DNA from: HRBIN12 sp035762085
Lineage (GTDB): Bacteria > Actinomycetota > UBA4738 > HRBIN12
DNA length: 35,684 nucleotides
Direction: 5' to 3'
Assembly (NCBI GenBank): GCA_035762085.1
Contig: DASTPT010000010.1
Span: 1-35,684, forward strand
Of this stretch, positions 31,868 through 35,684 are shown in pieces (within the stretch, counting starts at the first letter, position 1; each line of letters starts with the position of its first letter). The translations under genes were made by a program, and so were the position numbers. The notes under the pieces were generated by a model. The model ran no database searches, was not told where the DNA came from, and worked only from the letters and a program-made list of their open reading frames with translations.

Positions 31868-32314
31868 TCAGCGGCGGAACAGCCGGACGGCGAGGCCGAC
31901 GAGGACGCCGAGCGTCGCGCCGAACGCGAGCGCCTGCGGCGTGTTCATCAGGACCTTCGCGCCGTCCTCGACCGTGACCTTCGGGCTCAGCACCAGGCCG
32001 ACGAACGAGCGGTCGCCGAGCGTCGCCCCTCCGGCGGCGATGACGCTCTGCGTGCCGCCCTGCTCGATCGAGACGTCGCCGTTCGCGATCAGCGGTCCGC
32101 AGCCGCCCTGCCGGATCGTCACGGGTCCGTTCGCGATGACCGGCCCGCACCCGCCCTGCAGGACCGAGAGCGACCCGCCGGCCGCGATCGGCCCTGCGGC
32201 CGCCTGATGGAGGTGGACGTCGCGCGCGCGCATGATGCCGACGAGCGCGCGCTCGACGCGCACGTCCTCCTGGAACTCGAGGGAGCTCGCCGCCTGGTCC
32301 CGGTACTCGTCCAT
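31868..32314 (-). CDS. tail-anchored beta-solenoid (bactofilin-like) protein
   Basis: A 148-residue protein, not assigned to a named family. After a polar N-terminus (MDEYRDQAASSLEFQEDVRVERALVGIMRARDVHLHQ) come short beta repeats of about 16 residues: GPIAAGGSLSVLQGGC, GPVIANGPVTIRQGGC, GPLIANGDVSIEQGGT, then SVIAAGGATLGDRS. Gly-Gly-Cys ends two of the repeats. The pattern suggests a small beta-helix like that of bactofilins. A final transmembrane helix (ALAFGATLGVLVGLAVRLF) with basic end RR indicates a C-terminal membrane anchor with the solenoid in the cytoplasm. GAAGGAGGAGG supports the ATG at 32314. It is convergent with the CNB gene and divergent from the S51 peptidase gene. Confidence 0.72.
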   Translation of the reverse strand: MDEYRDQAASSLEFQEDVRVERALVGIMRARDVHLHQAAAGPIAAGGSLSVLQGGCGPVIANGPVTIRQGGCGPLIANGDVSIEQGGTQSVIAAGGATLGDRSFVGLVLSPKVTVEDGAKVLMNTPQALAFGATLGVLVGLAVRLFRR

Positions 32315-32359
32315 GGATCCTCCTCCTTCGCGTGTCGCTGCGTCGGGTCCCATCCTAGG

Positions 32360-32365
32360 TAGGCT
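32360..32365 (+). promoter_or_regulatory. -10-like element of the leaderless S51 peptidase gene
   Basis: TAGGCT ends 6 nt before the GTG at 32372. There is no Shine-Dalgarno. The same hexamer at the same spacing precedes the cyclase gene at 34032. Confidence 0.5.
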
Positions 32366-32371
32366 GCGCCG

Positions 32372-33088
32372 GTGCCGCAGAACCGCCGGTTCCTGTTGCT
32401 CGGCTCGGGCGAGTTCGAGGCCTGGTCCGAGGAGCCCGAGCGCGTCGCGCTCGACGGCGCGGAGCCCCGGGTCGCGATCCTGCCCACGGCGAGCGCGCCC
32501 GAGGGCGACGCCGTGTTCGAGCGCTGGGGCCGGATGGGGCTCGAGCACTTCCGCGCGATGGGATGGGAGGCCGAGCTCGTCCCCGTGAAGACGCGCGCGG
32601 ACGCCGAGCGCCCGGACCTGGCGGCCGACGTCGAGCGCGCCGGTCTCGTGTACTTCTCGGGCGGGAACCCCAAGCACCTGGGCTCGACGGTCGAGGGCTC
32701 GGCGCTGTGGCGGGCGCTGAGCGCGGCGCTGGACCGCGGCGCGGTGTACGCGGGCTGCAGCGCGGGCACGATGGTCGCCAGCCAGTCCCGGGCCCAGGCG
32801 CGCGAGCGCAGGATCGGCGCGTCGTGGACGTTCGGCCTCGGCCTGGTCCCGCACGTGTCGTTCGGCGCGCACTGGGACCGGATGGGCAAGATCCCCGGGA
32901 TGCGGTGGTGGGTGACCTCGCGGATCCCGGAGTCGTCGTGGTTCGTGGGGATCGACGAGCGCACCGCGATCCTCGGCGACGGTGAGCGCTGGACCGTGTT
33001 CGGCGGCGGCGGTGCGATGGTGGTTCACGGCGGGTTGCGCTCGGTGTACGGGGCGGGGGAGACGTTCGAGACGCCCGAGCGCGCTTAA
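32372..33088 (+). CDS. peptidase S51 / type 1 glutamine amidotransferase-like protein
   Basis: A 238-residue protein of the peptidase S51 family (dipeptidase E / cyanophycinase relatives). The nucleophile elbow AGCSAGTMV gives Ser130. YFSGGNPKHL (94-103) is the typical loop before it, and the N-terminal FLLLGSGEF and VAILPTASAPEG match the family. It may hydrolyse aspartyl dipeptides or a similar small substrate. Length agrees with S51 enzymes. No signal peptide is present. GTG at 32372 follows the -10-like element by 6 nt. Its TAA overlaps the stop of the convergent CNB gene in the palindrome TTAA (33085-33088). Confidence 0.87.
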   Translation: MPQNRRFLLLGSGEFEAWSEEPERVALDGAEPRVAILPTASAPEGDAVFERWGRMGLEHFRAMGWEAELVPVKTRADAERPDLAADVERAGLVYFSGGNPKHLGSTVEGSALWRALSAALDRGAVYAGCSAGTMVASQSRAQARERRIGASWTFGLGLVPHVSFGAHWDRMGKIPGMRWWVTSRIPESSWFVGIDERTAILGDGERWTVFGGGGAMVVHGGLRSVYGAGETFETPERA

Positions 33089-33516
33089 GCCATCCAGGCG
33101 TCGAGGCGCTGCTCGACCTCGCGCAGGCGGGTGACGAGGAAGACCATCATCGAGAGCGCCACCTTGGGGTGCTCGAGCAGGAACGCCTGGAACGCATCGG
33201 CCGGGATCTGCAGTGCACGCACGTCCGTCGCGGAACGGACGGTCGCCATCCTGCGTCCCGGGGCGATGACCGCCATCTCGCCGAAGAAATCACCGCTCCT
33301 CAGGCGATGGAAGCGTCCGCCCACGTCCACCTGGGCTTCCCCGTCGAGGATCACGAACATGGCGTCTCCCGGATCGCCCGTCTCGAAGATGGCGTGGTCG
33401 GCTTCGAACGTGACCACGTTCCCTACGCGGAGGAGAGCCACGACGTCCTCGTCCTCGAGTTCCGCGAACACGCCGGTCCGCTGCACCTTCGATGGTTCGA
33501 TCGGCGTCTCGTTCAT
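33085..33516 (-). CDS. stand-alone cyclic-nucleotide-binding domain protein
   Basis: A 143-residue CNB-domain protein: TGVFAELEDEDVVALLRVGNVVTFEADHAIFETGDPGDAMFVILDGEAQVDVGG, cassette GDFFGEMAVIAPGRRMATVRSAT with the key Glu and Arg, then an amphipathic C-terminal helix (HPKVALSMMVFLVTRLREVEQRLDAWM) that could dimerise or touch a partner. Its cassette has R-M-A where R-S/T-A is more usual, a trait shared with the CNB domain of the 947-residue fusion. No output domain is present. GAGGGGGGCGG precedes the ATG at 33516. It is divergent from the zinc-ribbon gene. Confidence 0.9.
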   Translation of the reverse strand: MNETPIEPSKVQRTGVFAELEDEDVVALLRVGNVVTFEADHAIFETGDPGDAMFVILDGEAQVDVGGRFHRLRSGDFFGEMAVIAPGRRMATVRSATDVRALQIPADAFQAFLLEHPKVALSMMVFLVTRLREVEQRLDAWMA

Positions 33517-33558
33517 CCGCCCCCCTCGAGTCCTGGAGAAGTCTACTCACGGTCTCGG

Positions 33559-33564
33559 TATGCT
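33559..33564 (+). promoter_or_regulatory. -10-like element of the zinc-ribbon gene
   Basis: TATGCT ends 8 nt before the GTG at 33573, giving a leader of about 0-2 nt. No Shine-Dalgarno is visible. Confidence 0.4.
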
Positions 33565-33572
33565 TTGGCGTC

Positions 33573-33863
33573 GTGAGCTCGACCGATTCGCCCGCCCAGC
33601 GCCCCGGCTGCCTCTTCTGCGGCAGACCCACCTTCGATCCCGACAAGCGGGAGCGCCCGTGGGTCCGCGCCACCGTCGACGGCCGTCAGGTGCTCGTCTG
33701 CCCGACGTGCCAGGAGGAGCGCGCCGACTGGGCCGTGCAGCTCGACCGCTGCGAGGCGTGCGGCACGACGCGTCTGTCCGTGATGCTCGGCGAGGTCGTC
33801 TGCCGGGCGTGCGGCCACGTCCGCGGCGTCTCGGCCGAGCCCGCGTGGACCTTGGGCGCTTAG
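33573..33863 (+). CDS. double zinc-ribbon protein of unknown function
   Basis: A 96-residue protein with four CxxC knuckles: CLFCG, CPTCQ, CEACG and CRACG. They should form two zinc ribbons (pairs 1+2 and 3+4). Between the first two lies FDPDKRERPWVRATVDGRQVLV. There is no catalytic motif. The family is not recognised; such proteins may bind nucleic acid or other proteins. The GTG at 33573 is supported by the TATGCT element. Its last 10 nt, including the TAG stop, are also the first 10 nt of tRNA-Val, so the two genes overlap on the same strand. Confidence 0.72.
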   Translation: MSSTDSPAQRPGCLFCGRPTFDPDKRERPWVRATVDGRQVLVCPTCQEERADWAVQLDRCEACGTTRLSVMLGEVVCRACGHVRGVSAEPAWTLGA

Positions 33864-33925
33864 CTCAGCGGTAGAGCGCTTCCCTTACAAGGAAGAGGTC
33901 GGAGGTTCGAGCCCTCCAGCGCCCA
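33854..33925 (+). tRNA. tRNA-Val (anticodon TAC)
   Basis: A complete 72-nt cloverleaf. The acceptor GGGCGCT pairs with AGCGCCC (33918-33924), discriminator A at 33925. The D arm is GCTCAGCGGTAGAGC. The anticodon stem CTTCC/GGAAG encloses CTTACAA with TAC at 33886-33888. The T arm GGAGG/CCTCC encloses TTCGAGC. CCA is not encoded. The 5' ten bases lie inside the zinc-ribbon coding sequence, so transcription probably continues from that gene. Confidence 0.95.
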
Positions 33926-33935
33926 CGGCGAAGGT

Positions 33936-33968
33936 AGAGGTGGGGAGGTCGAGCCCTCCAGCGCTCAC
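33936..33968 (+). repeat. partial direct duplication of the tRNA-Val 3' end
   Basis: Starting 11 nt after the tRNA, the segment AGAGGTGGGGAGGT followed by CGAGCCCTCCAGCGC repeats the tRNA region 33894-33926 with a few changes. The 16 bases TCGAGCCCTCCAGCGC are identical in both copies (33907-33922 and 33949-33964), 42 bp apart. This can be a slippage duplication or the scar of an element that integrated at the tRNA 3' end. No integrase is nearby in the window. Confidence 0.75.
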
Positions 33969-34019
33969 ACCGAACCGCTGCCCGTGCTCGGGTGGCTGGA
34001 TGAGCGCCGAGCAACCCTC

Positions 34020-34025
34020 TAGGCT
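34020..34025 (+). promoter_or_regulatory. -10-like element of the leaderless cyclase/AAA gene
   Basis: TAGGCT ends 6 nt before the GTG at 34032, the same sequence and spacing as at the S51 peptidase gene. No Shine-Dalgarno. Confidence 0.5.
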
Positions 34026-34031
34026 CCGGCC

Positions 34032-35684
34032 GTGAACGCCTGCGGCAACTGCGGGAAGGACAATCCCGACGAAGCCGCCTTCTGTATGGCGTGCGGTGGA
34101 CAGCTTCACGCCCCACGGGCTGTGCGAGAGGCGCGCAAGACGGTCACGGTCGTCTTCTGCGATGTGAGTCGATCGACGGCTCTCGGGGAAAGGCTGGACC
34201 CCGAGGCGCTACGTCGCGTGATGGCCCGCTACTTCGACGCGATGCGCGAGGCGCTCGAGCGCCATGGCGGTACTGTCGAGAAGTTCATCGGGGATGCCGT
34301 GATGGCCGTGTTCGGTATCCCCTTGATCCACGAGGATGATGCATTGCGAGCCGTGCGGGCCGCCGCCGATATGCGTGAAGCGGTGGCGCGGCTCAGCAAG
34401 GAGTTGGAACGTGATCACGGCATCGTCTTCTCGTGCCGGATCGGCGTGAACACTGGTGAGGTGGTTGCCGGCGACGCGGCGAGCGGTCAGATGCTCGTGA
34501 CGGGCGACGCCGTGAACGTCGCGGCACGTCTCGAGCAGGCGGCGGAACCAGGCGAGGTGCTGATAGGCGGCGCCACGCATCGGCTGGTGCGCGACTCGGT
34601 GGATTGCGAGCCCCTTGCGCCTCTCGCGCTCAAGGGCAAGTCGGGGAGCGTACAGGCGTTCCGGCTGTTGCGGGTGACGGACGCGTTCACGGCCCGCCCT
34701 CGGCGGATGGACTCCCCGATGGTCGGGCGTGATCGCGAGCTCGATGCGCTTCGCACCGCCTTCGAGCGTTCCGTTTCGGACCGAGCATGCCAGCTGTTCA
34801 CGATCCTCGCGCCAGCGGGTACGGGGAAGTCGCGGCTGGTCGAGGAGTTCCTCCGCGGCGTGAAGGATGTGAACGTGCTCCGGGGCAGGTGCCTCCCATA
34901 CGGGGAGGGCATCACGTACTTCCCGATCTTGGAGATCGTGAAGCAGGCTTCAGGGCTCGCTGACTTCGACGCCCCTGAGGTCGTGGAGGAGAAGGTGTGC
35001 CGCGTGCTCGACGGCGACGAGCACCAGGGTGTCGTTTGCAGCCGCGTTTCGCAGCTCCTCGGCGTCGCGGAGCCAGGTTCGCCAGAGGAGACGTTCTGGG
35101 CCGTGCGTCGGTTCATCGAGTCCGTTGCCCGCCAGGGTCCGTTGGTAGTGATACTCGACGATGTGCACTGGGCGGAGCCAACGCTCCTCGATCTTGTCGA
35201 ACACATCGCCGATTGGTCGCGGGACGTGCCTTTGCTCCTTGCCTGCATGGCTCGCCAGGAACTGCTCGACGTGCGACCAGCGTGGGGCGGCGGGAAGCTG
35301 AACGCAACCACCATCTCGTTGGAGCCGCTCTCCGAGGATGAATCCATCGAGCTGATCGCCAATCTGCTCGAGGCAGCCGAGGTCCCCAGCGAGGTTGGCG
35401 AGCGTGTCGCGAGCGCGGCCGAGGGAAACCCCCTGTTCGTGGAGGAGATGCTCGCGATGCTGGTGGACGAGGGGCTCCTCACCCGTGAGGACGCGCGCTG
35501 GACCCCCCGCGGTGATCTCTCGACCGTCGCAGTCCCACCGACGATCAGCGCACTGCTCGCCGCTCGGGTGGATCGATTGTCGGCTGACGAGCGACTGGTG
35601 CTCGAGGCCTCGTCGGTCGTCGGCAAGGAGTTCTCGTTGGGCGCCGTCCGCGGACTTGTACCTGAGCAGATGGCCTCCTCCGTC
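34032..35684 (+). CDS. class III nucleotidyl cyclase with N-terminal zinc ribbon and AAA/NTPase module (3' end beyond window)
   Basis: 551 residues are visible and the frame is still open at the window end; such proteins often exceed 1000 residues with C-terminal TPR repeats. An N-terminal zinc ribbon (C4, C7, C18, C21) is followed by a class III cyclase domain (about 35-212) with metal aspartates D44 and D88, purine-site K84 and transition-state N162 and R166. The position that is Asp or Thr in typical adenylyl cyclases (N minus 7) is L155, so substrate choice is less sure. An AAA-type NTPase follows (about 228-551) with Walker A APAGTGKS (260-267) and Walker B VVILDDVHWAE. It is the architecture of cyclase-AAA-TPR signalling proteins of Actinomycetota. 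GTG at 34032 follows TAGGCT by 6 nt. Confidence 0.9.
   Translation, partial: MNACGNCGKDNPDEAAFCMACGGQLHAPRAVREARKTVTVVFCDVSRSTALGERLDPEALRRVMARYFDAMREALERHGGTVEKFIGDAVMAVFGIPLIHEDDALRAVRAAADMREAVARLSKELERDHGIVFSCRIGVNTGEVVAGDAASGQMLVTGDAVNVAARLEQAAEPGEVLIGGATHRLVRDSVDCEPLAPLALKGKSGSVQAFRLLRVTDAFTARPRRMDSPMVGRDRELDALRTAFERSVSDRACQLFTILAPAGTGKSRLVEEFLRGVKDVNVLRGRCLPYGEGITYFPILEIVKQASGLADFDAPEVVEEKVCRVLDGDEHQGVVCSRVSQLLGVAEPGSPEETFWAVRRFIESVARQGPLVVILDDVHWAEPTLLDLVEHIADWSRDVPLLLACMARQELLDVRPAWGGGKLNATTISLEPLSEDESIELIANLLEAAEVPSEVGERVASAAEGNPLFVEEMLAMLVDEGLLTREDARWTPRGDLSTVAVPPTISALLAARVDRLSADERLVLEASSVVGKEFSLGAVRGLVPEQMASSV

Noticed and set aside
33865..34116. Minus-strand open frames ending in LEPPTSSL or ARTSDLFLVREALYR over tRNA-Val
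   Set aside because: They are the antisense translation of the tRNA and its partial copy, not proteins.

Overview
This is a chromosomal window from a very GC-rich bacterium, most likely an uncultured member of the Actinomycetota. The support is strong G/C third-position bias, frequent GTG starts, an adjacent lhr-nei pair, an RHH/DUF4097/DrrAB-type ABC operon, class III nucleotidyl cyclases and many apparently leaderless starts. A GC-rich Chloroflexota lineage (Limnocylindria-like) cannot be excluded. No marker in the window fixes the class. There is no CRISPR array, integrase, transposase or phage structural gene.

Layout. 58-2267 (minus): a VOC protein coupled to an AraC-type regulator, then a secreted delta-60-repeat protein. 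2360-5348: a divergent pair, an MttB-family methyltransferase and a DAO-family flavin oxidoreductase, with a perfect 14-bp palindrome between them. 5432-6576: an acidic coiled-coil protein, a second VOC protein and a CAU-anticodon tRNA. 6577-9259: a stretch of less GC-extreme sequence with a SnoaL-like protein, an alpha/beta hydrolase and a decayed ECF sigma factor. 9260-13342: a SAM methyltransferase, then a four-gene operon (ribbon-helix-helix protein, DUF4097 beta-solenoid, DrrA-like ATPase, DrrB-like permease) whose promoter is full of ATGATGCC half-sites. 13440-16467: a multicopper oxidase with an embedded heavy-metal-binding domain, followed by three small membrane proteins.

16534-20770 (minus): a YHS metal-binding peptide, a class III nucleotidyl cyclase and a 947-residue fusion of nucleotide-transporter-like membrane domain, HEAT repeats and a cyclic-nucleotide-binding (CNB) domain. 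20886-22974: a MOSC protein, a nitrobindin-like haem protein and a minimal histidine kinase. 22992-29779 (minus): Lhr helicase, Nei/Fpg glycosylase and gamma-glutamyltransferase in one tightly packed run. 29964-32314: a small secreted protein, a bactofilin-like membrane protein coupled to a stand-alone CNB protein, and a tail-anchored beta-solenoid protein. 32372-35684: an S51 peptidase, another CNB protein, a zinc-ribbon protein whose stop lies inside tRNA-Val, a duplicated tRNA-Val 3' end, and a second cyclase fused to an AAA/NTPase module that runs off the window.

Two themes stand out. The first is cyclic-nucleotide signalling: two class III cyclases and three CNB proteins in about 19 kb. 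The most notable unit is the cyclase next to the transporter-HEAT-CNB fusion, and the next is the CNB/bactofilin-like group. The second is start architecture: about ten genes that begin a transcription unit have a TANNNT-like -10 element 6-8 nt before the start codon and no Shine-Dalgarno sequence, while genes inside operons mostly have AGGAGG-like sites. All functional calls rest on reading motifs by eye; no database search was run.
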